From an uncultured Bermanella sp. (lineage in GTDB: Bacteria; Pseudomonadota; Gammaproteobacteria; Pseudomonadales; Oceanobacteraceae), in assembly GCA_913058575.1 (NCBI GenBank), contig CAJXRF010000049.1, forward strand, positions 1 through 44,048: DNA of 44,048 nucleotides. Direction: 5' to 3'. Position 1 is the first letter of the stretch, and each line of letters opens with the position of its first letter. This document shows positions 24,757 to 33,911 of the stretch, piece after piece. Below the pieces are notes generated by a model, which did no database searches, had not been told where the DNA came from, and saw only the letters and a program-made list of their open reading frames with translations. The position numbers and the translations under genes are program-made.

Positions 24757-26817
24757 ATGAAAATTTCCCAGCAATCTATGCTTGTGGTTTTGGTCTGTGT
24801 TTTAGGCGGTTTGTTTACGAGTGTAATTATTGGCATTAAGTCTTATCAAATCCAATATGCACAAGAAATTAATACCAAAAACATACTGCTTTTAAGAGAT
24901 GTAAAACACCAAAAACTTATGCTGTCACAATGGTTTATTACTATTGACTTGTATTTCAGCCAGCAAGACTCTTATTTACAAAATGGCATTAGTAGTCAAG
25001 CAAAACAACTGCTTAACATGCTAAGTTTAAATAATTCCAAGCCCATTCAGCCCGAACAATTTACCAATCCGAAAAAATTCCAAGATCTTTATAATGTAAT
25101 ACTACAATCCACCGAACTACTCTACACCGATATTAATCTTGTGGCATCACTTATAAAGGAATCTTCTGGTTATAATGTGCAAGGTTCAAAATGGCAAAAT
25201 AGCTTGGCTAAAGTAGACAAATTATCCAGCAACGTCATCGTTTTATTAAATAACCTGCAGTCTCAATATCAACAACTGAGCAATCACAGCCAACAAATAT
25301 TAGATAATAAAAAATCCAACATGCCCATCATTTCAGCCTTCACCATTTCAATGTATTTCTTATTAATATTTTGGGCGTGGCGGTTGGCCAATACATCTAT
25401 TATTAAACCTTTAGTTTCACTTAACAACAAAGCCAATGAAAGCCTACTTTTACAACAATCTGAAGATATTCATAATATTAACTTTCGCTTAAATAAAGGC
25501 CCAAAGGAAGTGGTAGAACTTAGCCATTCCTTACAACGCTATGCTCAAACACTACAACAACAAATAGAACAAGCCAATCAAGCGCGATTAAAATCTACCA
25601 GAGACAAAAATTACATATCAAGCATTATGAATTCTATTAGCGACTCAATCATTACATTAGATGAGCATGGGGTAGTTAAAAACTCTAACAGCGCTACTTA
25701 CGATTTATTCGATACTAGTATGGAAGAGCTGCATAATCTAAGCATCAACTCTATATTGCCAAGAATGTATATTACTTATAATGAAATAAGCAAACTAGTA
25801 GGCAGTCGCATCGAAAAAACCTTTAAAACCAAAAAAGGCACCAATCGATCAATTGAAATTTTCATCACCAAGGCGTTCCATAAGAATAGTAACTTTTTTA
25901 TCTTAGCAATACATGACACGAGCAAACGAATTGAAAATGAAAACAATGTCAAACGCTTAAATCAACGTTTAGTCAATGCTTCCCGAAAAGTAGGTGTGGC
26001 CGAAATGGCCACGTCAATATTACACAATGTGGGCAATATTCTTAATTCAGTTCATGTTTCCACCAACCTAATTACCGACACCCTACAAAACTCTCGAGTT
26101 AAAGGTATAAATAAATTAGCTAACATCATGTCGAACAAAGAAGACTTCTTTGATGATAAAGATAAAGTACAAATGATTCCCGAATATCTTTATAGTTTGT
26201 CCGACCGCATAGATGAAGAACGAGAGATCACCCTGCGTGAAGTTACTCTACTAAACAACAATATTAATCATATTGAAGAAATAATTTCATCTCAACAGAA
26301 ATTTTCGAGCACCTCCAGTGCCTACGAATGGGCCACTATATCTGACTTAATTGAAGATGCCATCAACATTAACAGAGAAATAATTGAACAGCATAATTTC
26401 AATATCATTAAGGAGTTTGAGAATATTAAAGACGTCAATATTGAAAAATTTAAGGTACTGCAAATACTGGTTAATCTCATTACCAATGCTAAAGATGCCA
26501 TAATAGAGAGCAAAATAACAAACCCAACCATAATATTAAGAGTTAGAAACCTTAATGACGACAACATAGAGCTCACCGTTCAGGATAATGGCATAGGCAT
26601 TAACGAGGATATACATAAGAAAATATTCAGCTATGGTTTCACCACTAAAAAAAGCGGTCATGGATTTGGATTACATAGCTGCGCTCTTACTGCAAAAGAA
26701 ATGGGAGGAAAACTTGTTATGCAAAGTAATGGACATAAATTAGGAGCCAAATTTGTTTTGGTAATTCCAAAAGACAATGCGCCTAAAAGTGCCACCGTTC
26801 ACCAAATCAGGAAGTAA
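24757..26817 (+). CDS. Membrane PAS histidine kinase with HNxGN-type phosphoacceptor box
   Basis: The product is 686 residues. Transmembrane helix 1 is at about 7-27, a periplasmic helical region follows, and helix 2 is at about 190-210. A PAS domain is at about 280-395 (SISDSIITLDEHGVVKNSNS). The phosphoacceptor box is of the VAEMATSILHNVGNILNSVH type, a known variant in which the histidine is followed by Asn-Val-Gly-Asn. The ATPase part has NLITNAKDAI, DNGIGI and GHGFGLHSCAL. The gene starts 2 bases after the upstream stop. The next genes encode a REC-kinase and a lone receiver, which are probable phosphotransfer partners. Confidence 0.9.
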   Translation: MKISQQSMLVVLVCVLGGLFTSVIIGIKSYQIQYAQEINTKNILLLRDVKHQKLMLSQWFITIDLYFSQQDSYLQNGISSQAKQLLNMLSLNNSKPIQPEQFTNPKKFQDLYNVILQSTELLYTDINLVASLIKESSGYNVQGSKWQNSLAKVDKLSSNVIVLLNNLQSQYQQLSNHSQQILDNKKSNMPIISAFTISMYFLLIFWAWRLANTSIIKPLVSLNNKANESLLLQQSEDIHNINFRLNKGPKEVVELSHSLQRYAQTLQQQIEQANQARLKSTRDKNYISSIMNSISDSIITLDEHGVVKNSNSATYDLFDTSMEELHNLSINSILPRMYITYNEISKLVGSRIEKTFKTKKGTNRSIEIFITKAFHKNSNFFILAIHDTSKRIENENNVKRLNQRLVNASRKVGVAEMATSILHNVGNILNSVHVSTNLITDTLQNSRVKGINKLANIMSNKEDFFDDKDKVQMIPEYLYSLSDRIDEEREITLREVTLLNNNINHIEEIISSQQKFSSTSSAYEWATISDLIEDAININREIIEQHNFNIIKEFENIKDVNIEKFKVLQILVNLITNAKDAIIESKITNPTIILRVRNLNDDNIELTVQDNGIGINEDIHKKIFSYGFTTKKSGHGFGLHSCALTAKEMGGKLVMQSNGHKLGAKFVLVIPKDNAPKSATVHQIRK

Positions 26818-26822
26818 TAGCC

Positions 26823-28301
26823 ATGGCCATAGATCAGGATCAAAACGCGAGTAAAGATACCCATGAAAACAAACGCATATTGATCATCGATGATAATAAA
26901 GCCATCCATGATGACTTTAAAAAAATACTCTGCGTAAACAACAATAAAAATAGTCACCTCGATGAACTAGAATCCAGTCTTTTTTCACAAAAAACGGCTA
27001 CCCCTACCCAATTAAATTTTGAACTCAGTTTTGCTCTACAAGGTGAGGAAGCTGTCGAACGGGTGAAAGAGGCTATACAATCAGGTAAACCCTTTGCCAT
27101 GGCCTTTGTTGATATTCGTATGCCTCCTGGTTGGGATGGGGTCGAGACCATACAACACTTATGGCAGGAAGATCCTAACTTGCAAACTATAATATGTTCG
27201 GCATATTCTGATTACTCTTGGCATGACATCAATCAAAAATTGGGGAATAACGACCGACTATTGATCCTTAAAAAACCTTTTGACTCCATTGAGGTGTTAC
27301 AAATGGCATGGGCCATGGTAAGCAAGTGGAATCTTGCAAAACAAGCGCAGTTAAAACTTGAAAACCTTGAAAATCTTGTAATGTTACGAACTCAAAAAAT
27401 TGAAGAAAAAAATACTTTGTTAGAAAAAAGTATCGTCGAACTTAATACCACACGCAGTCAACTTGTGCATTCTGAAAAGCTTTCTTCTATTGGTCAATTA
27501 GCGGCAGGAGTTGCCCATGAAATTAACAATCCCATTAGTTTTATATCAGGCAACATTGAGGTTTTAAAAGAGTATTGCCAAGATATTAGTAATATGATGA
27601 TGAGTTATCTGTCTCTTGAGAGTGATGTAATTAAAGGAAAAAAAGACGATATAACCAATAGATGTAAGCAACTTAAAGCCAAACGAGAAGCCATTAGATT
27701 AATGGACATCCTAAGCGACTTAGACAAACTCATTGATGATTCACTAAGTGGCTCTTTGCGCATACAAAATATTGTGAATGACTTAAAAAGCTTCTCAAGA
27801 GTTGATAGTAAAAAGGCCTCTCAGATGGATTTAATAGCTCAGGTAATTGACCCAGCCCTTAGATTAGCTGCAAATAACATTAAATATAAGTGCCGTGTTA
27901 ATAAGTCATTGTCTCCCCTGCCTCTATATTTGGGTCACCCTGGCGAGTTATCACAAGTTATAATGAACCTATTGGTAAATGCCAGTGATGCCATAGAAAA
28001 TCAAGGGGACATCACCATCACCTGTGATGTGATTGATTCACACATACACATTAACATCTCGGATAATGGTTCAGGCATGGATCAAGAACAGCGCTTAAAA
28101 ATATTTGATCCTTTCTACACCACAAAAGAACCAGGCAAGGGCACCGGCTTAGGGCTTTCCATATCCCATGGCATTATTCAAAAATACGCAGGAGAATTAA
28201 ACGTTGAAAGTCAACTGGGAAAAGGCACAACCTTTAATATACGGCTGCCTATTCCCAGCGTAATGGAAAACCACATATCGGATGGTAGCGATGAAGATTA
28301 A
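26823..28301 (+). CDS. Hybrid protein: N-terminal receiver followed by histidine kinase (no membrane segment)
   Basis: The product is 492 residues and soluble. The receiver (about 15-165) begins RILIIDDNKAIHDDFKKIL and has an insertion of about 30 residues before the second strand. The phosphoacceptor is in FVDIRMPPGWDG and the lysine in LKKPFD. This long receiver type is a recognised variant. A coiled coil leads to the HisKA box (EKLSSIGQLAAGVAHEINNP), followed by an ATPase domain with NLLVNASDAI, DNGSGM and GTGLGLSISHG. The kinase core is a clear paralogue of the one at 21019. It lies 5 bases after the membrane kinase gene and overlaps the next receiver gene, consistent with a phosphorelay. 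Confidence 0.9.
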   Translation: MAIDQDQNASKDTHENKRILIIDDNKAIHDDFKKILCVNNNKNSHLDELESSLFSQKTATPTQLNFELSFALQGEEAVERVKEAIQSGKPFAMAFVDIRMPPGWDGVETIQHLWQEDPNLQTIICSAYSDYSWHDINQKLGNNDRLLILKKPFDSIEVLQMAWAMVSKWNLAKQAQLKLENLENLVMLRTQKIEEKNTLLEKSIVELNTTRSQLVHSEKLSSIGQLAAGVAHEINNPISFISGNIEVLKEYCQDISNMMMSYLSLESDVIKGKKDDITNRCKQLKAKREAIRLMDILSDLDKLIDDSLSGSLRIQNIVNDLKSFSRVDSKKASQMDLIAQVIDPALRLAANNIKYKCRVNKSLSPLPLYLGHPGELSQVIMNLLVNASDAIENQGDITITCDVIDSHIHINISDNGSGMDQEQRLKIFDPFYTTKEPGKGTGLGLSISHGIIQKYAGELNVESQLGKGTTFNIRLPIPSVMENHISDGSDED

Positions 28302-28788
28302 AACGGTATTATTCGTTGATGATGAAGTCAGTATTCTCAATACCCTTAAGCGACTATTACGCAACGAAAACTATCATTTACTCACTGCCACCAGTGCTCA
28401 ACAAGCACTTGAATTACTTAACCAGTACTGCGTAAATATCGTGGTTTCTGATATGCGTATGCCCCATGTCGGTGGCGCTGAATTTTTAGAACAAGTCAAA
28501 TTAAAACACCCCGCCGTAAGTCGCATGATAATGTCAGGCGATGCTGATTTAGAGTCTGTTGTTAATACTATTAATCATGAGGATATCAAGCAAATTATTA
28601 GTAAGCCTTGGGATAACGACACATTAAAAAAAACAATAGCAAGCCATCTCACCTCCAATCAAAATACTATTGGGGATTCCCATGAGGATTCTATAACGAC
28701 TCACAAGTTAAAACAGGCAATTAATGTACAAAAAAGAGAAATTAACGAATTACAAAAAAAGCTAGAAGAATTCATACATAAAATTTAG
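28291..28788 (+). CDS. Single-domain response regulator with coiled-coil tail
   Basis: ATG 28282 is possible, but GGATGG at 28279-28284 is well spaced for ATG 28291 and puts the start directly at the receiver (MKIKTVLFVDDEVSIL). The product is then 165 residues. The receiver has the phosphoacceptor in VVSDMRMPH and the lysine in SKPW. The last 30 or so residues form a charged helix. It has no output domain. Its receiver resembles those of the GGDEF-EAL protein and the sigma-54 activator. It overlaps the REC-kinase gene by 11 bases and ends the operon. Confidence 0.87.
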   Translation: MKIKTVLFVDDEVSILNTLKRLLRNENYHLLTATSAQQALELLNQYCVNIVVSDMRMPHVGGAEFLEQVKLKHPAVSRMIMSGDADLESVVNTINHEDIKQIISKPWDNDTLKKTIASHLTSNQNTIGDSHEDSITTHKLKQAINVQKREINELQKKLEEFIHKI

Positions 28789-28797
28789 CTAAAGCAT

Positions 28798-30231
28798 TTA
28801 CTTATTCCAGGATTGTTGCTTCCTATAAATGGTCGACGGACTTATCTCTAATAACACCGCAGCCTTTGTAATATTCCCCTCACAAGCCTCTATGGCATAT
28901 TCGATAAATTCCTTTTCCATAAGCCATAGGGGTTTTATTTCCATATTGGATGGTAAAGCGCTCTGCCCCTGAGCAGAATCATTTACCTTACCTATCACCC
29001 CATTGGCGTTATTTAAAGGGGGATTACTTTCAAACAATTCCTCGCCCTGTTTACCTGAACCGGGCATAGATGTGTTAATTCTTTGAATGCCAGAATTCAG
29101 CATACTGGCTGTAACCTCAGGACCATCATTAAGAATAACTAAACTGTGTACTAAATTTTCAAGCTGTCGGATATTTCCCGGCCAGCGATATTCATGCATC
29201 AGTTCTATGGCGTCTTTTGAAAAATGACTGAATATTTTATTACCTTCTTTATTGTATTTATCTAAATAAAATTTTGAAATCAGCTCTATGTCATTACCCC
29301 TTTCTCTTAATGGAGGTAAATGAATATAAATAACATTCAGCCGGTAAAATAAATCTTCTCTGAACTCACCCTTTTCTACGGCATCACTCAGGGCCAATGA
29401 GCTGGCTGAGATAATTTGAGCGTGAAACTTTTCCACTTTATGACTGCCAATGGGCGTGTATTCCCGCTCTTGAATAACTCGTAATAACTTAGATTGAAGC
29501 GACATGGGTATGGTGGTCACTTCGTCTAAGAATAACGTCCCTCCTTGGGCTGCATTAAATAAACCTGCTTGATCACCTACAGCTCCTGTGAATGCGCCCT
29601 TTTTATGGCCAAATAATTGGGACTCCATGAGGTTTTCACTAAAATTTGCACAGTTAACAGCAATAAAGGGCTCTTCGTTACGTAGGCTTTCAGCATGACA
29701 TGCCTTGGCAATGAGTTCCTTACCGGTTCCTGTTTCACCGTGAATAAAAATGGGCACATTACTGCTGGCCGCACGGCTTACATAATCGAACACCTCAAAC
29801 ATTTTTTTAGATTCAGAGATAATATTGTGAAAAAGCTCTTTATGAGATTGACTCGTTTTTTTATTAGCTTGCGCCAACACTTCATTTACGTGGTAGCGAA
29901 TTTCTTTAATATCCCAAGGTTTCGCAATATAACGGTCAATCACACCTTGGTTAAACGCCACAGTAATGTCGTCAAAGTCATGAAATGCCGACAATAAAAT
30001 GCAATAGCACTGTTTGTTAAACTGCTTAATTTCTGAGAATAATTCAGAACCCTGCAATAGCGGCATACGCTGGTCGGATATCACCAACATGGGTTTATTT
30101 TCTTGGCAGTATTGAAGCGCTTCAATAGGGGAGCTAAAGCAGACGATATGGGCATCAACCGATCGAAGGCAACGTTTGAGAGATTCAAGAATGCTTACTT
30201 CGTCGTCCACCAGCACTAGGGTTGGTTTCAT
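28798..30231 (-). CDS. NtrC-family sigma-54-dependent response regulator
   Basis: The product is 477 residues. The receiver has Asp53 in ISDQRMP and a lysine in AKPWD. The AAA+ domain has Walker A GETGTGKE at 165-172, the sigma-54-contacting loop GAFTGA at 212-217, Walker B LFLDEV at 233-238 and a later RWPGNIRQLEN motif. A Fis-type HTH (EGNITKAAVLLEISPSTIYRK) is at the C-terminus. It should therefore activate sigma-54 promoters from an upstream enhancer when phosphorylated. Such promoter sequences occur in this window before the Alg44-like operon and, less well, before algD. It converges with the receiver gene at 28291, 9 bases apart. Confidence 0.94.
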   Translation of the reverse strand: MKPTLVLVDDEVSILESLKRCLRSVDAHIVCFSSPIEALQYCQENKPMLVISDQRMPLLQGSELFSEIKQFNKQCYCILLSAFHDFDDITVAFNQGVIDRYIAKPWDIKEIRYHVNEVLAQANKKTSQSHKELFHNIISESKKMFEVFDYVSRAASSNVPIFIHGETGTGKELIAKACHAESLRNEEPFIAVNCANFSENLMESQLFGHKKGAFTGAVGDQAGLFNAAQGGTLFLDEVTTIPMSLQSKLLRVIQEREYTPIGSHKVEKFHAQIISASSLALSDAVEKGEFREDLFYRLNVIYIHLPPLRERGNDIELISKFYLDKYNKEGNKIFSHFSKDAIELMHEYRWPGNIRQLENLVHSLVILNDGPEVTASMLNSGIQRINTSMPGSGKQGEELFESNPPLNNANGVIGKVNDSAQGQSALPSNMEIKPLWLMEKEFIEYAIEACEGNITKAAVLLEISPSTIYRKQQSWNK

Positions 30232-30360
30232 ATTATTCCATCAATTCAATCAAGTCCCATATTAAGTTTAGCCAAGTTTGACAGCATATGTAGCTCATCC
30301 ATACTGGTAAATAGCGTCTAATCTATGTTGTAGATAAATCAATATAAAATAGGGAAATAT

Positions 30361-30894
30361 ATGCGCTGGCTATTAATGCTTTTACTTATAAGCCCTGCAC
30401 TCTTAGCACAACCACCTTTACCATTACTAAAAGACCGTTTAGATGTTCAACCAGTTGTTCCGACCCTAGTCTTTAGTGACAAGACAGGGCCTGTTTTTAC
30501 GCTAAAAAATGTTAGAATTGAAGGGAAGCGCAATCAAATTCGCATTCAGCGTGGCACCATGGTTAACATGGAGTTTGAATATAAGTTTCACTGCAATCAC
30601 TGTAAGCGACCTTACAACCAGTTGTTAATTGGGCTAGATTTCCAACACAGCGCCCAATTGTGCCTACATAACAGCAAGGGAAAATCCAACTGGAAAAAAG
30701 CAAAAGTTTCCTTAAGCATTCCTGACCTAGAAGGAAACTACTATATTAGAGCCCGAAATAGCGATGCATTCAACTGCAAAGATGCGCTAGATTGGTGGCG
30801 CCTTGACCTACCACTGGGCCCTAATAAACGAGCCAACATTGGCATGGTACAGGTCATTAAGCCAAAATTAAATTTTACTCAAACGACCCTTTAA
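30361..30894 (+). CDS. Secreted protein of unknown function
   Basis: The product is 177 residues with a short signal peptide (MRWLLMLLLISPALLAQ) and a TAGGGA ribosome-binding site. The mature part has four cysteines, including a CNHC pair, which could form disulfides or bind a metal. No family is recognised. It is convergent with the type I secretion genes (7 bases between the stops) and divergent from the sigma-54 activator gene, so neighbours give only weak hints. Confidence 0.68.
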   Translation: MRWLLMLLLISPALLAQPPLPLLKDRLDVQPVVPTLVFSDKTGPVFTLKNVRIEGKRNQIRIQRGTMVNMEFEYKFHCNHCKRPYNQLLIGLDFQHSAQLCLHNSKGKSNWKKAKVSLSIPDLEGNYYIRARNSDAFNCKDALDWWRLDLPLGPNKRANIGMVQVIKPKLNFTQTTL

Positions 30895-30901
30895 TTTTAC
30901 T

Positions 30902-32182
30902 CTACTCTCTTAATGATTTTTCCATTCCTAAAATAATAGGTGACAGCAAGTAATCTAGTACAGTGCGTTTTTCACCTAATATTAATGCTTCCACTGGCAT
31001 ACCAGGATAAAGATGAATATGGCTATTGCTGGCCAAAGCCTGCTCATCTACTTTTAATAGTAGCTTGTACACACCGTTTCCACCTTCAGTCATAAACCGA
31101 TCAGCTGATACTTGAATTACTTTTGCATCTAAAGGATTGTTTTGTCGCTGATTATAATTGTGTAATCGAATTCTGGCGGCATTGCCTGGTTTTACCAGTT
31201 CAATATCCTGTGCTGCCAAATCAGCTTCGATTACCAGTTGTGCTTGTCGAGGTACAATATCCATAAGGTAAGCACCACTGGCAATGGCTTCCCCTTCTGT
31301 ATGGGTTTGTAAGTTAATCACTGTGCCACTCACAGGGGCTAAAACACTGGTTCGGGCTAATTTTTGATTCACAAAATTTATTCTGCTTTCTAAACCCCAC
31401 TTTTCACTTCTTAGCAGGTTAATTTCATTAAGATTTCGACTGGTAAATTCATTCACAAGTGCTTTTTTATTAAGGCTAATAGATTCAAGTGCCATCTTTT
31501 GATTACTTATACTAGCCTCTTTAACAATACTGTCTTCATTCATGTCACTTATCCGAATATCTAATTGATTCAGTTCTCGCTTAGAAGAAAAATTCCGACC
31601 CATAAGTATTTGTAGACGGCTACGTTCAGCCAGTAACAGTTCCAGCTTTCTATGATCATGGACCAATGCAGCTTCTTCCCACATAATGTTATTAGATTGT
31701 TTCTTAAAATCTTGATTAATTATTTCTATTTTTTGAATGTGCTGATTCAATTGTGCGTGTTGTAATTTTTGAGTATTTTTCATCAGGGATAAAGTCTCCT
31801 GATCGATTGAGTATTGACGTTCATAATCATTTATATCTAATTTTTTATTTTCGCTAAGGCCAGTAAAACGCCAAATATCTAAATTAACTTTAAATAGTTG
31901 TTTATTTAATTCCTCAAGTTTATCAACCGACTCTTGGCTATCAAATGCAATTAGAACTTCCCCTTTTACTACCTCTTTATTCTCCGTCACAAAAATCGAT
32001 TGGATTACACCACCATCCAATGGCACTATTTTTTTACGAAAACCGTCTACACGTACATGCCCTTGAGCTTGAGTGGCTGATGAAACAGGTGCTAAATAAC
32101 CCCATGTCAATAAAATAGAAATTAACAAAAGCATTATCACTATCACTTCCACAAATAACTTACGACTCGAATACGTTTTCAT
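30902..32182 (-). CDS. HlyD/PrtE-type periplasmic adaptor of a type I secretion system
   Basis: The product is 426 residues. A single N-terminal membrane helix (about 9-27) is followed by the lipoyl-type segment VRVDGFRKKIVPLDGGVIQ, then a long coiled-coil hairpin (about 90-270). The return segment has VLAPVSGTVINLQTHTEGE. The C-terminal barrel ends with GMPVEALI. It would bridge the inner-membrane ABC exporter to an outer-membrane TolC-like channel, which is not encoded in the window. Its start overlaps the ABC gene stop by 4 bases (ATGA), so translation is coupled. Confidence 0.92.
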   Translation of the reverse strand: MKTYSSRKLFVEVIVIMLLLISILLTWGYLAPVSSATQAQGHVRVDGFRKKIVPLDGGVIQSIFVTENKEVVKGEVLIAFDSQESVDKLEELNKQLFKVNLDIWRFTGLSENKKLDINDYERQYSIDQETLSLMKNTQKLQHAQLNQHIQKIEIINQDFKKQSNNIMWEEAALVHDHRKLELLLAERSRLQILMGRNFSSKRELNQLDIRISDMNEDSIVKEASISNQKMALESISLNKKALVNEFTSRNLNEINLLRSEKWGLESRINFVNQKLARTSVLAPVSGTVINLQTHTEGEAIASGAYLMDIVPRQAQLVIEADLAAQDIELVKPGNAARIRLHNYNQRQNNPLDAKVIQVSADRFMTEGGNGVYKLLLKVDEQALASNSHIHLYPGMPVEALILGEKRTVLDYLLSPIILGMEKSLRE

Positions 32183-33816
32183 GCTCCCCCCCTAATCACA
32201 CTCAGGTTTAAGCCATCGATTTCAGCAGCATTACAAGCTTTTCCTTTATCCATTAAAATAACCCCATCGGCTAAATCAACTAATGAACGTTTTTGTGTAG
32301 AATATATAACCGTACAACCCTGGTCTTTCATAGACAAAATAAGTCTTTTAAATATCTGCTGACCCTCTTGATCTAAAAAGGCATCCGCTTCATCAAAAAA
32401 CAAATACTTTGGATTTCCATATATTGCACTGGCAATAATAATACGCTGTAGAATTCCAGGAGGAATGCTTTCCCCATGAAGGCCCACTGTTGTGTCATAA
32501 CCATTACGTAGCGATAGTATAAATTTATGTATGCCCAATTGCTCTGCCACTTCTACTACACGTTGCGGATTCAACTCTCCCTGTAAGTAGTGAGCAATTA
32601 TTTGCTGAATAGTATCGGTTGCCACTAACAAATTTTGAGGAACATAGCCTATTTGAGATCCTAACCATTGCTCATTTACATTTTCCCTATTATATTCGTC
32701 AAAATATACGTTACCTTCATATTTCACAGACACCCCTGCCATAGCATCAATCAATAAAGTTTTACCACTGCCATTGGCGCCAATAATGGCAATGGCTTCC
32801 CCTCTATTGATATTAACATTTACATTACAAAGTAATTCACGATAACCATCAATGCTAATACTTAGGGTTTCTACTTTTAATTGCCCCTCTAATATCGTTA
32901 ACGGCATGGGTTTATTAGCTGAGTTTTGATTGGCTTTTTGATAGATTTTGAACCTCTTATAAATATCTATCAAACGAGCCGACAATTGCCATTGACCTAA
33001 CAACACTTCAAAGGGAATCAAGCCACGATATCCAATAATTAGAGCGGCCAATAAAGTACCAGTGGTGATATCATTATTGAGCAATAAAATACCTCCTATT
33101 GTGGGAAGGCTTAGTTGTAACGCCCATTTAATAAATTGAAATAAGCACTTAAAACCATTTTCTTTTGTTTTTGAGACTAGTACCGATTCATTTAAATTAT
33201 TAGCGATATTATTGTTCGCCCAATTTACAATTCGATTATCCGCTCTTAGAAATTTGGCACCTCTCAGTAATTCATCCATTGATTGAAAATGCTTAGTTTG
33301 ATCTTTTTTAAGAATCTCCTGACTGTCCCCTAACGATTTTTGCTGATATAAAAACACAAGCAACAGTAATATATTGGCACCACCCACTAACGCGGCAAAG
33401 GCAGGGTGCAATAAATACAGAACCACCAAGAATAGAGGGCAAAAACATGCATCAATAGCTGCCAATAGAACACTATTGATATTACTTGAAAGTAATTTGC
33501 TTAAGTCTTTATAAATAAATGAATCGCCAACTTTACAACTGCTATTAATCAACGACTTTTGTGAATGAGAAAATATTAATTTTAATACCTGGGTAGGTAA
33601 ATATTGACGACGATATTCAAAGTAGCAATGGAACAATCCAACTATGGCGGCAGCAGCCAGTAACATATAAAGCGTTTCAAAACTGCCACTGCCCAGCACT
33701 CGATCAAAGATTTGTAGACTAAATAATGGAATCACTAATAAGGAGGTATTCGTGACTAAGCTGATGCCTAATAACAAAGCAACGCTAACCTTAATCGTAT
33801 GATGAATTTTATTCAT
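32179..33816 (-). CDS. Type I secretion ABC transporter (PrtD/HlyB-like) with degenerate ATPase motifs
   Basis: The product is 545 residues, the PrtD size, with no N-terminal C39 peptidase domain. The membrane part opens with the family motif VIPLFSLQIFDRVLGSGS. The nucleotide-binding domain has a normal Walker A (GANGSGKT) and Walker B (YLFFDEAD). The signature motif, normally LSGGQ, reads SIPPGILQR here. The switch-histidine segment reads YSTQKRS instead of the usual THR. Both changes would be expected to lower ATP hydrolysis. It lies between the RTX gene upstream and the HlyD gene downstream, so its cargo is almost certainly the RTX protein. Confidence 0.9.
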   Translation of the reverse strand: MNKIHHTIKVSVALLLGISLVTNTSLLVIPLFSLQIFDRVLGSGSFETLYMLLAAAAIVGLFHCYFEYRRQYLPTQVLKLIFSHSQKSLINSSCKVGDSFIYKDLSKLLSSNINSVLLAAIDACFCPLFLVVLYLLHPAFAALVGGANILLLLVFLYQQKSLGDSQEILKKDQTKHFQSMDELLRGAKFLRADNRIVNWANNNIANNLNESVLVSKTKENGFKCLFQFIKWALQLSLPTIGGILLLNNDITTGTLLAALIIGYRGLIPFEVLLGQWQLSARLIDIYKRFKIYQKANQNSANKPMPLTILEGQLKVETLSISIDGYRELLCNVNVNINRGEAIAIIGANGSGKTLLIDAMAGVSVKYEGNVYFDEYNRENVNEQWLGSQIGYVPQNLLVATDTIQQIIAHYLQGELNPQRVVEVAEQLGIHKFILSLRNGYDTTVGLHGESIPPGILQRIIIASAIYGNPKYLFFDEADAFLDQEGQQIFKRLILSMKDQGCTVIYSTQKRSLVDLADGVILMDKGKACNAAEIDGLNLSVIRGGA

Positions 33817-33839
33817 AAACTCTTCTCCTACTTGGATTA

Positions 33840-33868
33840 GACTATTTTAAAATCCCTTTAAAATAGTC
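33840..33868 (-). other. Perfect 12-bp stem-loop between the RTX and ABC transporter genes
   Basis: GACTATTTTAAA (33840-33851) and TTTAAAATAGTC (33857-33868) are perfect complements around a 5-base loop. It lies 24 bases before the ABC gene in the operon direction. No T run follows, so it is more likely an mRNA-processing or stabilising hairpin, or a leaky attenuator, than a full terminator. Confidence 0.6.
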
Positions 33869-33911
33869 ACCATTAATTTAAGGTGTTTCCTTATAAGGAT
33901 CAGCGTTTCAT

